Shown here: positions 26,986 to 36,106 of the stretch, piece by piece | Position numbering within the stretch: position 1 is the first letter of the stretch | Layout: every line of letters starts with the position of its first letter | Source: Holospora obtusa F1 | GTDB lineage: Bacteria > Pseudomonadota > Alphaproteobacteria > Holosporales > Holosporaceae | Assembly: GCF_000469665.2 (NCBI RefSeq) | Contig: NZ_AWTR02000059.1 | Span: forward strand, 1 to 48,867 | Direction of reading: 5' to 3' | Length of the DNA stretch: 48,867 bases | Program-made: the position numbers and the translations under genes | The notes under the pieces: model-generated | The model's database searches: none | What the model saw: only the letters and a program-made list of their open reading frames with translations | What the model was told of the DNA's origin: nothing

Positions 26986-27834
26986 ATGTGTGTGCATCCA
27001 AAAATTTTTATTATTACGGGTCTATCTGGTTCGGGGAAGACTATGGCTTTAAAGCTTTTAGAAGATTTGGGGTGCGAGGTAGTCGACAATATTCCTATCT
27101 CTTTGTGCGCACATTTAATTTCAGAAAAAGCTCCTAAAAAAAATTTAGGTATTGGTCTTGATTTACGCACTCGAGATTTTAGTGTAGAAAAATTTCATGA
27201 TTGCGTAGAAAATATTCGAAAAAACAATACAGTTATTGTCGTCTTTTTGCAGGCCGAAACTTTGGTTTTGTGCGCCCGCTATAGAGAAACTCGTCGAGGA
27301 CATCCCCTTGGTAGCTCTGTATGTATAGAAGATTTAATTGAGGAAGAAAAAAAATTTTTAATTCCCGTCCAAAATCGTTCAGATATTATTTTTGATACTT
27401 CTTGCTTGTCACCACCAGAAATGCGCAGTAAGCTTCAACAACGACTTGAGATCCCTTCTTTTGGATTGTGGGTGTACGTTTTGTCCTTTTCTTTTCGAAG
27501 AGGCGTTCCTTCACAAAGCGACTTTGTTTTTGATATGCGTTTTTTATCCAATCCTCATTATGATTGCGATATGCGCACACGTACGGGTCAACATGAATCG
27601 ATTCAATCTTATTTAGCTCAATGCCAAAATTTTTCCAGTTTTTTCAAAAACATAACCTCAATGTTTACATCTTCCATCTTTCCGTCCTATTCTGACGATC
27701 GACGTTTGAATTGCACAATTAGCTTCGGATGCACAGGCGGAAGACACAGATCAGTTGGGACCGCAGAGATGTTTTCAAAATTTCTCAAAGAAAATCACTC
27801 ACTCAATGTCATCATTTATCACCGAGATCTTTAA
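26986..27834 (+). CDS. rapZ: RNase adapter protein RapZ (YvcJ family)
   Basis: A P-loop protein that in enterobacteria delivers the sRNA GlmZ to RNase E and so governs glucosamine-6-phosphate synthesis. The 282-residue protein has the Walker A GLSGSGKT at residues 12-19, VVDNIP, FLQAETLVLCARYRETRRGH (which resembles the nucleotide-base region), a RPNPHYD-equivalent (SNPHYDCDMRTRTGQ) and the C-terminal SFGCTGGRHRSVGTAEMFSK. The ATG is only 9 nt downstream of the tRNA-Thr 3' end, with no ribosome-binding site; a GTG at codon 3 is another possible start. If the tRNA 3' end is processed, the remaining message would be close to leaderless. In alphaproteobacteria rapZ often lies near hprK/ptsN; those genes are not here. 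Confidence 0.93.
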   Translation: MCVHPKIFIITGLSGSGKTMALKLLEDLGCEVVDNIPISLCAHLISEKAPKKNLGIGLDLRTRDFSVEKFHDCVENIRKNNTVIVVFLQAETLVLCARYRETRRGHPLGSSVCIEDLIEEEKKFLIPVQNRSDIIFDTSCLSPPEMRSKLQQRLEIPSFGLWVYVLSFSFRRGVPSQSDFVFDMRFLSNPHYDCDMRTRTGQHESIQSYLAQCQNFSSFFKNITSMFTSSIFPSYSDDRRLNCTISFGCTGGRHRSVGTAEMFSKFLKENHSLNVIIYHRDL

Positions 27835-27862
27835 GAACACTTTTTTAAAAAAGCGTTCTTAA
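27831..27862. repeat. Inverted repeat containing the rapZ stop codon
   Basis: Arms TTAAGAACACTTTTTT (27831-27846) and AAAAAAGCGTTCTTAA (27847-27862) pair with one mismatch (A-C/G) and no loop in DNA. The TAA stop of rapZ (27832-27834) is inside the left arm. No T-run follows on the plus strand, so a classic terminator is doubtful; it may protect or terminate messages from both sides of a convergent pair. Confidence 0.55.
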
Positions 27863-27996
27863 GTATTCCAATAAAAAAACGAAAAATTAAGAAATGCTCC
27901 CAACAATACCAGAATCGTAAAAACTTAACCAACACTAACTTAACCCAAGATTAAATCATTATACATCGATCAATTTTTCATCACAAAGTCAAAGCC

Positions 27997-28449
27997 CTAC
28001 CCGTTTACCAGAGTTGGAGTAGAATAAACGTTTGTGTTCGAATTTTTTCTTCCTCTTCCAAGCCCATTTCTTTTCGCTAACGTACTGCGCTTTAGGGCGT
28101 AGTTTGGTGCAACCATTGGATAATCAACAGGCAACCCCCAACGTTCTTTATACTGCTCTGGGGACATCTGATAAGTTGTTCTTAGATGCCGTTTCAACAT
28201 TTTCAATTTTTTCCCATCTTCAAGACAAATTAAGTAATCGTCTTGGATAGACTCTTCTTTTGGAACCGTAGGACTGGCACCAACATTATAATATGCTTTG
28301 CAATGTAAATTATTCAAAGTAGAGTATAAACTATGAATTGCTTGAGTAAGCTCAGTTATACTCAGGCTATTGTTTTGAGCGTATCCTCTAACAATTTGCC
28401 CCAGAGCGATCATAATTGCGTCTGATTGAGGTTTGTGATTTGCCAACAT
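27997..28449 (-). CDS. MucR/Ros-family transcriptional regulator
   Basis: A 150-residue regulator of the alphaproteobacterial MucR/Ros family, which controls envelope, virulence and cell-cycle genes. The hallmark DNA-binding region is clear: YLICLEDGKKLKMLKRHLRT, SPEQYKERWGLPVDYPMVAP, NYALKRSTLAKRNGLGRGRK. The zinc-finger ligands are unusual. Relative to Ros (C-x2-C, H, H) the second Cys is Asp (CLED) and the His after RHLRT is replaced (RHLRTTY), leaving Cys and His plus Asp. Some Ros homologues are known to fold without zinc, so function is still possible. The N-terminal half is variable in the family. It is a stand-alone gene convergent with rapZ. Confidence 0.9.
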   Translation of the reverse strand: MLANHKPQSDAIMIALGQIVRGYAQNNSLSITELTQAIHSLYSTLNNLHCKAYYNVGASPTVPKEESIQDDYLICLEDGKKLKMLKRHLRTTYQMSPEQYKERWGLPVDYPMVAPNYALKRSTLAKRNGLGRGRKNSNTNVYSTPTLVNG

Positions 28450-28996
28450 TTGTTTTCTTTTATTAAAATATTTCCTACAATAAGAAATATAATATTTTTA
28501 TAAAAAATGCAATAGGAAATCGTGCAATCAAAATAATTTTTTTAAGAAGCAAGATGATTTTTTAAAATTGATACACGTCTATATGTTTTTTTTTATTGAG
28601 CAACTATTAATTGTCCATTAAAAAATTAGAATTTCGATCCATATATTGAAAATCCCAATTTAATTTATTTTATTTTAATTTTAAAATTCTAAAAATTTTG
28701 AATAATAAACTCCTGTTCTTAAAAATTCACCTAAACTCATTGCGTGAGCGAATCTTCTCCTGCTTCCCCACTTAAAGAACACATTTCTGTTTTGTTTAAA
28801 GAGGAGCATTCTTATCTGTAAAAATTTTTTATAAGATTCTCCCAGAATTACCGTATCCCCTTAAAGCTTTGCGTTTTTATCAAAACAAAGATCATTTAAA
28901 AAAATCTAAACCAATACATTTCTTCTGATTTAATTTTTGTACGCCCTTTGCACGTTCCACTTCTCAGCTGATTTATCGCACATTTTTTGCGCTATT
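28450..28996. other. A/T-rich spacer, no gene seen
   Basis: About 550 bp. A stretch near 28740-28990 is less A/T-rich and may be decayed coding DNA, but I recognise no family. Confidence 0.5.
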
Positions 28997-29238
28997 AAGG
29001 CAATTGAGCGTTGTCATTGTTACGATAATTACATCAACAACCACAACGTCGATACTCTGAATGATGCCCCCTAAAATTGAGCATGCTTACTTTAAAAAAA
29101 TTTCAATCATTTGTCTAAAGGCAATTGAGCGTTGTCATTGTTACGATAATTACATCAACAACCACAACGTCGATACTCTGAATGATGCCCCCTAAAATTG
29201 AGCATGCTTACTTTAAAAAAATTTCAATCATTTGTCTA
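28997..29238. repeat. Perfect 121-bp tandem duplication abutting rpoD
   Basis: Two exact, adjacent copies (28997-29117 and 29118-29238) of a 121-bp unit beginning AAGGCAATTGAGCG and ending TCATTTGTCTA. Identity is complete over the unit. The second copy ends exactly at the rpoD stop codon (CTA at 29236-29238 is the reverse complement of TAG), so copy 1 repeats the downstream region of rpoD. Perfect identity implies a recent duplication. Confidence 0.95.
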
Positions 29239-31452
29239 ATCTTCATCTAAAAAATGAATCAAGGACTTAGAGCGGCTCGGATGGCGCAATTTACGTAATG
29301 CTTTAGCCTCAATTTGACGAATTCGCTCTCGTGTGACGTCAAAACTCTTTCCCACATCTTCTAACGTACGCTCCTCTCTATTCCCACCAATACCAAACCT
29401 TAAACGCAACACCCTTTCTTCTCGTGCCGTTAACAGCGACAAAGCTTCTGATAGAGCATCTCTTAAATCGTTCATAACCGCAGCGTTGATAGGAGAAATA
29501 GCCGTCTCATCTTTTAAAAAATCACCAATATGGCTATCTTCTTCATCCCCCACAGGAGTTTCAAGACTGATCGGTTCTTTAGAGATTTTTAAAATTTTTT
29601 GTATTTTTGCTAAAGAATACCCCATACGTTTTGCAAGATCTTCTGGACTAGGCTCCCTTCCCGTCTCATGCACAAATGCTCTAGAAATTTTTAGCATTTT
29701 ATTGATCGTCTCGATCATGTGCACTGGAATTCGGATAGTGCGCGCCTGATCAGCAACTGATCGAGTAATTGCTTGACGAATCCACCAAGTTGCATAAGTA
29801 GAAAACTTGTACCCACGACGATATTCGAATTTATCTACCGCCTTCATCAGGCCAATATTCCCTTCTTGAATTAAGTCTAAAAATTGCAGTCCACGATTGG
29901 TATATCGTTTTGCAATAGAAATAACTAAGCGAAGATTTGCTTCAATCATTTCTTTTTTGGCTTGCTCTGCGTCATGCTCTCCTGTTTGCACAGTCTTAAT
30001 AATTTGTCTTAACCGTGCAAGAGGCACTCCAGATTTTGTTGAAATCACCTCTATTTCTGAAAGAATCTTCTGAATATCTTCCTTTCCTTTAGAAAGAACA
30101 GCTTTCCATTTGTCTGATGGCGCTTTTTCTTGTAATTTACTCCACCACTGCCAAGGATTATCGCTCGTATACGAGGCTAAAAAATCTTTGACTGAAATAC
30201 CATGAGCTTCGCATAATTTTAAAATTTTAGAGTCACATTTCAATAATGTTTTTTGTAAATCCAAAACAAGAGCAGTCAAATCTTTTATACGACCAGTTTG
30301 TAGACGAAGACTTGAAAAAATTTCAACAATTTCTTTAAGAGCGGTTTCATTTTCAATTCCAGTTTGTATTTTTTCTCTTACAGAACGAAATTTAGTCAAA
30401 GTACCTTCTAGCAAATGACTTTCGTTATCTAAAAAATCATCTTTCTCAATTAACACATCTTCATCTAATTTTTCTTCAGATTCCGAAAGTATCGCCGTTT
30501 CTTCATCATCTGTTTCTTCATCCAATTTTTTTGCAAGAGAAGGTGTCGTACTGGAATCCTCATAAGATAAGGAGGAAGCTTGAGGTGCTGCTAAAATAGA
30601 AGTTTTTTTGCTTAAAATGGATAACGCATCGACTTCTAACAGAGCATCTTTTTCTCCTCCCTCTTCTTCCAAAGCATCCTTTTTTTCTTTTTCCGGATCC
30701 AAATGTTCGTTTAAAACTTCGGTTAAAGCTTCATCCACATTTTGTTCTAAATCTACTAAATAACGTAATGTAATCGCGCCTTCTTCCAAACCTTTAATCC
30801 ATTGATCCAACACCGGAAACAAAATAGGACTGCTGCATAACCCCGAAACAACCATATTTCTTCCCGCTTCTATGCGTTGGGCGATAGCCACTTCTCCTGT
30901 GCGTGACAATAAAGGAACAGAGCCAATCTCTTTGAGATATAGACGAACAGGGTCGTCCATTCCCGGAAGATCAATTTCATCTTCTTTTGCTTCCTCTAGA
31001 GGGCTTAACTCTAATTGCTCAGACAATAACACGTCTTCTAAGGTGATTCCCACTCCCGCATCTTTTAGCAACTGAAGCATAAGTTCTTTTGCTTGAATTG
31101 TAAGATCTTGAACAGAAAACAATTTATTTAAATATTTTTGACTCAGAAAACCTTGTTCTTTACTTTTTACAAGTAACGCTTGAAGCAAATAACACAAACT
31201 GTTTTCCCCTTCGCGCTCCTCCTCTTCATCTAAATCTTTTAATTGATCTAACAAATCTGTATCTAATGTATTAATTGTCAGTAACTCTTGATCAGATTCT
31301 ATGGGATGAAGATCTAAAGAATCAACTCCAGGATCTTCAACCTCCAGGGGATTTATAAAAACTGGATCTCCTAAATTCACAGGACTCAATCCTACTTCCT
31401 CAAAAGAAAGGTCATCTTCTATAATGGGATCTTTATCTTCAATACAAGACAT
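29236..31452 (-). CDS. rpoD: RNA polymerase primary sigma factor RpoD (sigma-70)
   Basis: Directs RNA polymerase to housekeeping promoters. The 738-residue protein opens with an unusual run of about 80 acidic residues before region 1.1 ([20 protein letters not shown]). Region 1.2 is [20 protein letters not shown], and a long acidic non-conserved stretch (residues ~250-360) follows. Region 2 is textbook: [20 protein letters not shown], then [33 protein letters not shown]. Regions 3 and 4 end in [20 protein letters not shown] and the HTH. It has an AAAGGAG site 10 nt upstream of ATG. dnaG, often next to rpoD, is not here. Confidence 0.97.
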   Translation of the reverse strand: MSCIEDKDPIIEDDLSFEEVGLSPVNLGDPVFINPLEVEDPGVDSLDLHPIESDQELLTINTLDTDLLDQLKDLDEEEEREGENSLCYLLQALLVKSKEQGFLSQKYLNKLFSVQDLTIQAKELMLQLLKDAGVGITLEDVLLSEQLELSPLEEAKEDEIDLPGMDDPVRLYLKEIGSVPLLSRTGEVAIAQRIEAGRNMVVSGLCSSPILFPVLDQWIKGLEEGAITLRYLVDLEQNVDEALTEVLNEHLDPEKEKKDALEEEGGEKDALLEVDALSILSKKTSILAAPQASSLSYEDSSTTPSLAKKLDEETDDEETAILSESEEKLDEDVLIEKDDFLDNESHLLEGTLTKFRSVREKIQTGIENETALKEIVEIFSSLRLQTGRIKDLTALVLDLQKTLLKCDSKILKLCEAHGISVKDFLASYTSDNPWQWWSKLQEKAPSDKWKAVLSKGKEDIQKILSEIEVISTKSGVPLARLRQIIKTVQTGEHDAEQAKKEMIEANLRLVISIAKRYTNRGLQFLDLIQEGNIGLMKAVDKFEYRRGYKFSTYATWWIRQAITRSVADQARTIRIPVHMIETINKMLKISRAFVHETGREPSPEDLAKRMGYSLAKIQKILKISKEPISLETPVGDEEDSHIGDFLKDETAISPINAAVMNDLRDALSEALSLLTAREERVLRLRFGIGGNREERTLEDVGKSFDVTRERIRQIEAKALRKLRHPSRSKSLIHFLDED

Positions 31453-31943
31453 ACGGCGTTTACTCCTTTCAAACAGTATTCATTTAGGTTCTTCTTACTT
31501 AAGAAAAAAGTCAACAGGCACAATGTAGTTATGAACTTATTAGCAAATTTAAAATGTTACTTAGATCATTAGCAATTTTCAGAAATATTTTCATCTAGGG
31601 GAATCCTAAATAACTGATTTGCAAAATATTAATTTTAAAAAAACGAATATATGAAGTCACAAATTAAAAAAATTTCTTATGTTGTAAGCTACACGGAAAG
31701 TGATGACAATTCAAAGACATATAGACGTTTGTTTTGGATGAGTGCGACCAAATTTGATGTCATTTTTTAAAAAGAAACGAATCGTTTTAGTTTGTAAAAT
31801 GTGTCCCCTAATAATTTAAATTTTGAATTAAATATTTAAAAAAAAACGAGAAAAAGTGTCATTTTTATCATTTTTGAGTAAAGTAATAAATAAGAAAAAA
31901 CATATCTAATTCAATCTAAAATTACAGCTTCGATCATCATCTT
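31453..31943. other. Spacer upstream of rpoD, no gene seen
   Basis: About 490 bp between rpoD and an IS5 derivative. It holds the rpoD ribosome-binding site but I could not assign a clear promoter, and no ORF is family-like. Confidence 0.55.
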
Positions 31944-32612
31944 AGGGCCTTTCCTCAATTAAGTCGAACGAAAATTGAAGCCAAGTGAACGGAACCTAGA
32001 AAATTTGAAGACGTTTGATCGTAGCGTGTGGTAACGGCGAAGTACTGCCTTAAGGTTAGCAAAAAAAAATTTCGATTAAGTGACGGAAAAAGATATTTAT
32101 CATAATTTGAAGACACCAAACAGTTCTTTTTAGGTGGAATCACCGCACTTTTCTTTAAGTTTTAGCCGACCCCTTTCATCGGCATCGTATGCTTTATCGA
32201 AAAGCACTGCATCAGTCTTTACAAAGCAATCCATCAAAGCATCATCCCCCTTCAAATCAAATCATGGTCCTGACCTTGTGTAAGATGAAAAGCGACAGGA
32301 TTTCAAAAACTTTTTCCATACGCCCTTTTGGCTTTAACGGGTAAAGCGAGTGTGGATGGATAAAATCTCCAAACCTCTCCGAAAAAATTAAGCCAAGGAA
32401 TTTCCCCACGGTAACGGTATAAAATAACTTCAACAAACAGGCGATTGTCCTTGGCTGTCCCATCCCCTGGTTTTCCAGGCAAACTTTTCTTTATCCCATT
32501 CCACTGATCATCCCACAACGCACGATATCTCATTTAACACATATTTTCTTTGAATTCTTATTAAATTTTCAAAAAACATCGAAAAAAGTCAACTTAATTC
32601 AGGACGGGCCTT
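31944..32612 (-). mobile_element. IS5-family derivative with internal deletion and frameshifts (copy 2)
   Basis: Both ends are visible: AAGGCCCGTCCTGAATTAAG at the right (minus-strand start) and a related AGGGCCTTTCCTCAATTAAG at the left, giving an element of about 670 bp versus ~850-900 bp for an intact family member. The transposase starts MRYRALWDDQWNGIKKSLPG, shifts frame at FGDF, and jumps from KVFEIL directly to the LTQGQDHDLKGDDALMD region, losing the first catalytic Asp block. It resumes as YDKTSSNFLG-like TRYDQTSSNFLGSVHLASIF and ends at LN. So it cannot make an active protein. Compare the near-identical copy at 38141. Confidence 0.8.
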
Positions 32613-32754
32613 AATAATTATCGCGATTTTTGAAATGAAAAATGGCTTTTGTATAGAAAAAACGAGCGCTCCATTTCAAAAATTGTACACCGATGTGCGC
32701 AGCATTTAAAAAATTATTCATGCCATTTGATATCAGAAAACTCAATAAGGGGGC

Positions 32755-32783
32755 TTGCAATTTCTAAAATTGCGGGATACAAT
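32755..32783 (+). promoter_or_regulatory. Sigma-70 promoter of tRNA-Gln and pdhA
   Basis: TTGCAA (32755-32760), 17-bp spacer, TACAAT (32778-32783). The tRNA begins 12 nt after the -10 box, and no further promoter is seen before pdhA. Confidence 0.7.
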
Positions 32784-32795
32784 AAAAAAGATTTT

Positions 32796-32867
32796 TGGGG
32801 TGTCGCCAAGCGGTAAGGCAGCGGCTTTTGGTGCCGCCATTCCTGGGTTCGAATCCTAGCACCCCAG
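32796..32867 (+). tRNA. tRNA-Gln (anticodon TTG)
   Basis: Acceptor TGGGGTG pairs with CACCCCA, anticodon arm GCGGC-TTTTGGT-GCCGC (anticodon TTG), T arm CCTGG-GTTCGAAT-CCTAG with one G-T pair, discriminator G. The weak U1-A72 pair is typical of tRNA-Gln. CCA is not encoded. The pdhA start follows after 23 nt. Confidence 0.95.
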
Positions 32868-32890
32868 CAAATTTTAAGAGTAAACATTTA

Positions 32891-33913
32891 ATGAAATATA
32901 ATTATGTTAATAACTTTTCAGATGAAATTTTGAGTAACGAGAGTGTTTTTTCTTCTTCTCAGAGTGTTCAGGTATTCTTTGAGATGCTTTTTATTCGCAG
33001 ATTTGAAGAGTATTGTGTGAACTTTTACACTCAAGGAAAAATTAGAGGCTTTTGTCATCTTTGCATAGGGCAAGAAGCGCTTCCTGTTGCTTTGAAGTAT
33101 ACTCGTGATGCTGGAGATAGTGTAATAACCGCATATCGGTGTCATGGTCATATTTTAGCTTGTGGAGCTGACCCTTCCGAAGTTATGCTAGAGTTACTAG
33201 GAATGGAGGGAGGAATTTCGAAAGGAAAAGGTGGCTCTATGCATCTTTTTTCTCCTCAGCATGGGTTTTATGGAGGACATGGAATTGTTGGGGCTTCTTC
33301 TGCTTTAGGTGCGGGGTTGGCTTTTGCGCACAAATATAGATCTGACAAGGGAATATGCATCGCGTGTTTAGGAGACGGTGCAACAAATCAGGGGCAATTT
33401 TTTGAATCTATGAATATGGCAGCTCTTTGGGGGCTTCCGGTTTTATATATTATTGAGAACAATTATTATTCTATGGGAACTTCTGTAGAGCGCGGGTGTG
33501 CTAATGCGGAGTCTTTATGGAGCAGAGGGCAAGCTTTTGGGATTCCTGGATACGTGTGTCATGGGGATGACTTTTTTGAAGTTTTGGATTGCCTTAAACG
33601 CTGTATAGAGGAAGTTCGGCAAAAAAAGAGTCCCGTTTTGTTGGAGATGCGTGCGCATCGATTTAAGGGGCATTCAATGTCTGATCCTGGAAATTATCGA
33701 TCCAAAGAGTCTTTAAAACAAGTTAAGCAGAGCCAAGATCCTATTAAGAATTTAAAGAATGTGTTACAAGAAAAATATGGAGTTTCAGTTGATGAAATAA
33801 GAGCTGAAGAAGTGAAAGTTGAACATATTCTTCAAAATATTTTGCGTGTTACGCAGGAAGCCCATCTGGTTCCTATTAATTGTTTAGACGATCATGTATA
33901 TCGCGAAATTTAA
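32891..33913 (+). CDS. pdhA: Pyruvate dehydrogenase E1 component, alpha subunit
   Basis: Thiamine-diphosphate-dependent decarboxylation of pyruvate in the acetyl-CoA-forming complex. The ATG at 32891 (MKYNYVNNFSDEILSNESVF) gives 340 residues; a longer frame back into the tRNA is rejected. The ThDP motif GDGATNQGQFFESMNMA starts near residue 161 and ends with ENN at about 189-191. Other motifs: GHLCIGQEA-like FCHLCIGQEA, YRCHGHILA, GGSMHLFSPQHGFYGGHGIV and the loop HRFKGHSMSDPGNYRSKESL. The usual partners pdhB, pdhC and lpd are not beside it, so the operon has been split. Confidence 0.96.
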   Translation: MKYNYVNNFSDEILSNESVFSSSQSVQVFFEMLFIRRFEEYCVNFYTQGKIRGFCHLCIGQEALPVALKYTRDAGDSVITAYRCHGHILACGADPSEVMLELLGMEGGISKGKGGSMHLFSPQHGFYGGHGIVGASSALGAGLAFAHKYRSDKGICIACLGDGATNQGQFFESMNMAALWGLPVLYIIENNYYSMGTSVERGCANAESLWSRGQAFGIPGYVCHGDDFFEVLDCLKRCIEEVRQKKSPVLLEMRAHRFKGHSMSDPGNYRSKESLKQVKQSQDPIKNLKNVLQEKYGVSVDEIRAEEVKVEHILQNILRVTQEAHLVPINCLDDHVYREI

Positions 33914-34187
33914 AAATCTAAAGTAGGCTCAAACTTTGAAACACGATATTGCTGATTTTTGAAAAATATGCGATAAGTCAAAGTGATAAGAGTATTTAAA
34001 AAGTTAAAAATTATGTTAATTCGCAAAAGTGTGTGCTTTTTGCAACTAGAGTGTTTTTTTGCGGATATAGCGCTTAATTTTAACTGTATTAATTTTTAAA
34101 ATATATATTTAAGTATTTTATTAAAATTATTCTTACATAAAAAATAATTTTTTTATTTTTATACCAAACAAAAGACAAAATTTTTTG
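33914..34187. other. Short spacer
   Basis: About 270 bp of A/T-rich DNA between pdhA and a convergent tRNA; no gene recognised. Confidence 0.6.
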
Positions 34188-34259
34188 TGCCGTGAGAGAG
34201 AATCGAACTCTCGACCACACCCTTACCAAGGGTGTGCTCTACCTCTGAGCTACCACGGC
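34188..34259 (-). tRNA. tRNA-Thr (anticodon GGT)
   Basis: On the minus strand the acceptor GCCGTGG pairs with TCACGGC (one G-T), the D arm is GCTCAGAGGTAGAGC, the anticodon arm CACCC-TTGGTAA-GGGTG (anticodon GGT), T arm GAGAG-TTCGATT-CTCTC, discriminator A. CCA is not encoded. This is the second threonine tRNA of the window. Confidence 0.95.
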
Positions 34260-34567
34260 CTCTTTCAGGATGCCATTTTTAAAATAAAAAAACAAGTCCC
34301 GTTGAAAAAAAACTGTGAAAAAATTACAAACTAAAACTTAGATTCTGCAAACAAAATTTAAAATTTTAGATGAAAATAATCATTTCTTTATGATAGAAAA
34401 ACAGAATCAGTGTTCATGGAAACGCATATAGTAAATTTAAGTTAACAAGGAGAGAGTTAAAATTTTTTTAATGAAGAGAGGAAGATACCCCAAAATTTCA
34501 GTTCTTGTTCTTTATCACAATGTATATTAGAATGCTATAGTGTGGATAGCGAACAATTTAGAATATT
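34260..34567. other. Spacer upstream of hrcA
   Basis: Contains the leader of hrcA but no CIRCE-type inverted repeat (TTAGCACTC / GAGTGCTAA) that HrcA normally binds. A GTTCTTGTTC / TATAGT region near 34500-34541 might be a promoter with poor spacing. No gene seen. Confidence 0.45.
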
Positions 34568-35572
34568 ATGACCGCCTTTAAGCAAAAAGATTTTGAAATA
34601 TTATGGCACGTCATTGATATTTACTTAGAAATTAGGAGCCCAGTTAGCTCAAAGCGCGTAGCAGAACGAATGGGATTTACCAAATCTTCTGCCACGCTAA
34701 GAGCTGTGATGTCAAAGTTAGAAAAAGAAGGATTTTTGAGTTCGGAGCATTGCTCTTCAGGGCGCATTCCAACATCTGATGCGTTGCGTTTGTATGTTCA
34801 AAGGTTAAGTAAAACTAGTTGTCTTTCTAAGTCCACAGAAGACGCGTTACAAGTTGTTTTTGAATCGTGGGAAGCTCAATTTTGTCCAGATCGCGTCATT
34901 CAAACGATCGCTTCTTTGTGTGGATGCGCGGGATTTGTCTTTATTCGATCAATTCCTGCTTCACACTTAAAGTATTTAGATTTTGTTTATATTTCACCAG
35001 AACGCGCAATGGCTGTGTTGATTTTTGAAAATGAAACCGTATCTCCTTATGCGCTTCAGCTGCCTAAACGAGTAACCCCAGAGCATTTGTATGCGTATCA
35101 TCGTTACTTAAATCCTCATATCGTCACTGATCGCTCGTTAAGTGCTGTGCGTCGATACGTCCTTCATCATGAAAGCCCAGAATATTTATCAGAGTGTTTG
35201 GAAAATTTAGAAGCAAGTGTGATGCTTAAACAAACTTCTTCTCAATATATGTTAATTAAAGGTCAATCTCAGCTCATCGATGGATTATCAGGAACCACAA
35301 CATTATCGACTTTTCAGTCTTTATTACAATGGCTTGAAAAAGAAGACGCGTTAATGCATATTTTATCTCAGTTGCCAGTAGAGCCAGAAGATTTTTATAT
35401 TTTTTTCGGTAGAGAGCACGATACGTTTTCTTTTGAAGGATTTAATTTAGTGTTTAGACCATTTTCCGGTAAAGACGCGCAAGGTGCTATCGGAGCTATT
35501 GGCCCATTTTACATGGATTATCAAAAAGTGATTCCCGTCATAGAAAAAATGACAAAACTCATGAAGGAGTAA
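34568..35572 (+). CDS. hrcA: Heat-inducible transcription repressor HrcA
   Basis: Represses chaperone genes and is released when misfolded protein occupies GroEL. The 334-residue protein has a winged-helix N-terminus (LEIRSPVSSKRVAERMGFTK), ATLRAVMSKLEKEGFLSSEH and SSGRIPTSDALRLYV, the HrcA hallmark, followed by a GAF-like middle domain and the C-terminal GAIGAIGPFYMDYQKVIPVI. grpE follows after 3 nt, the usual hrcA-grpE pair. I see no CIRCE element in front of this operon. Confidence 0.95.
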   Translation: MTAFKQKDFEILWHVIDIYLEIRSPVSSKRVAERMGFTKSSATLRAVMSKLEKEGFLSSEHCSSGRIPTSDALRLYVQRLSKTSCLSKSTEDALQVVFESWEAQFCPDRVIQTIASLCGCAGFVFIRSIPASHLKYLDFVYISPERAMAVLIFENETVSPYALQLPKRVTPEHLYAYHRYLNPHIVTDRSLSAVRRYVLHHESPEYLSECLENLEASVMLKQTSSQYMLIKGQSQLIDGLSGTTTLSTFQSLLQWLEKEDALMHILSQLPVEPEDFYIFFGREHDTFSFEGFNLVFRPFSGKDAQGAIGAIGPFYMDYQKVIPVIEKMTKLMKE

Positions 35573-35575
35573 AAA

Positions 35576-36106
35576 ATGACAGAAGATTTAGAAAAAGAAT
35601 CCCAGCATCTTCATACTGAAAAAGATGAATCTTGCGGGATGTGTGCAAAAGAAGAAGTTAAAATTTTAGAAGAAAAAGTTCAAAATTTAGAAAAAGAAAG
35701 ACTATTGATTATGGCAGAGGCGGAAAATCGTTGTCGTCGTGTAGAAACGTCTAGCAAAGATCGAGAACAGTTTACTCTTTCGTCTTTTGCAAAAGAGTTG
35801 TTGGTTGTTGCAGATAGTTTGCAATGTGCGTTAAGTGGAAAAGAGAGTGAGGAAAATTCTGCGTTTTACAAGGGAATTCAACTTACTTCTTCTCTGTTAC
35901 AGAATGTTTTTGAAAAATTTGGAGTTACTCGAATCACTCCTTTGCATCACGTATTTAACCCCGAGCTTCATCAAGCAATCAAAGAGGTTCCAGATGCTCA
36001 ACACGAGCGAGGCATCGTGATAGAAGTCTTGCAGGAAGGATACACTTTGCATCATAGAGTGTTAAGAGCTGCGCTTGTCGTCGTTTCTTCCGGTAAAGAA
36101 CAGTAA
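35576..36106 (+). CDS. grpE: Nucleotide exchange factor GrpE
   Basis: Releases ADP from DnaK. The 176-residue protein has an acidic, Glu/Lys-rich N-terminus with a long coiled coil (VKILEEKVQNLEKERLLIMA, then EAENRCRRVETSSKDREQF), the dimer region with AKELLVVADSLQCAL and the beta-domain FGVTRITPLHHVFNPELHQA, VLQEGYTLHHRVLRAALVVV. It is the second gene of the hrcA operon. Confidence 0.95.
   Translation: MTEDLEKESQHLHTEKDESCGMCAKEEVKILEEKVQNLEKERLLIMAEAENRCRRVETSSKDREQFTLSSFAKELLVVADSLQCALSGKESEENSAFYKGIQLTSSLLQNVFEKFGVTRITPLHHVFNPELHQAIKEVPDAQHERGIVIEVLQEGYTLHHRVLRAALVVVSSGKEQ

Noticed and set aside
26988-27834. Reading rapZ as a simple uridine or adenylate kinase from its P-loop
   Set aside because: The DNIP, RYRETRRGHPL and GCTGGRHRSV motifs and the 282-residue length are specific to the RapZ/YvcJ family.
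34260-34567. CIRCE operator in front of hrcA-grpE
   Set aside because: No TTAGCACTC-N9-GAGTGCTAA-like repeat is visible, even loosely.
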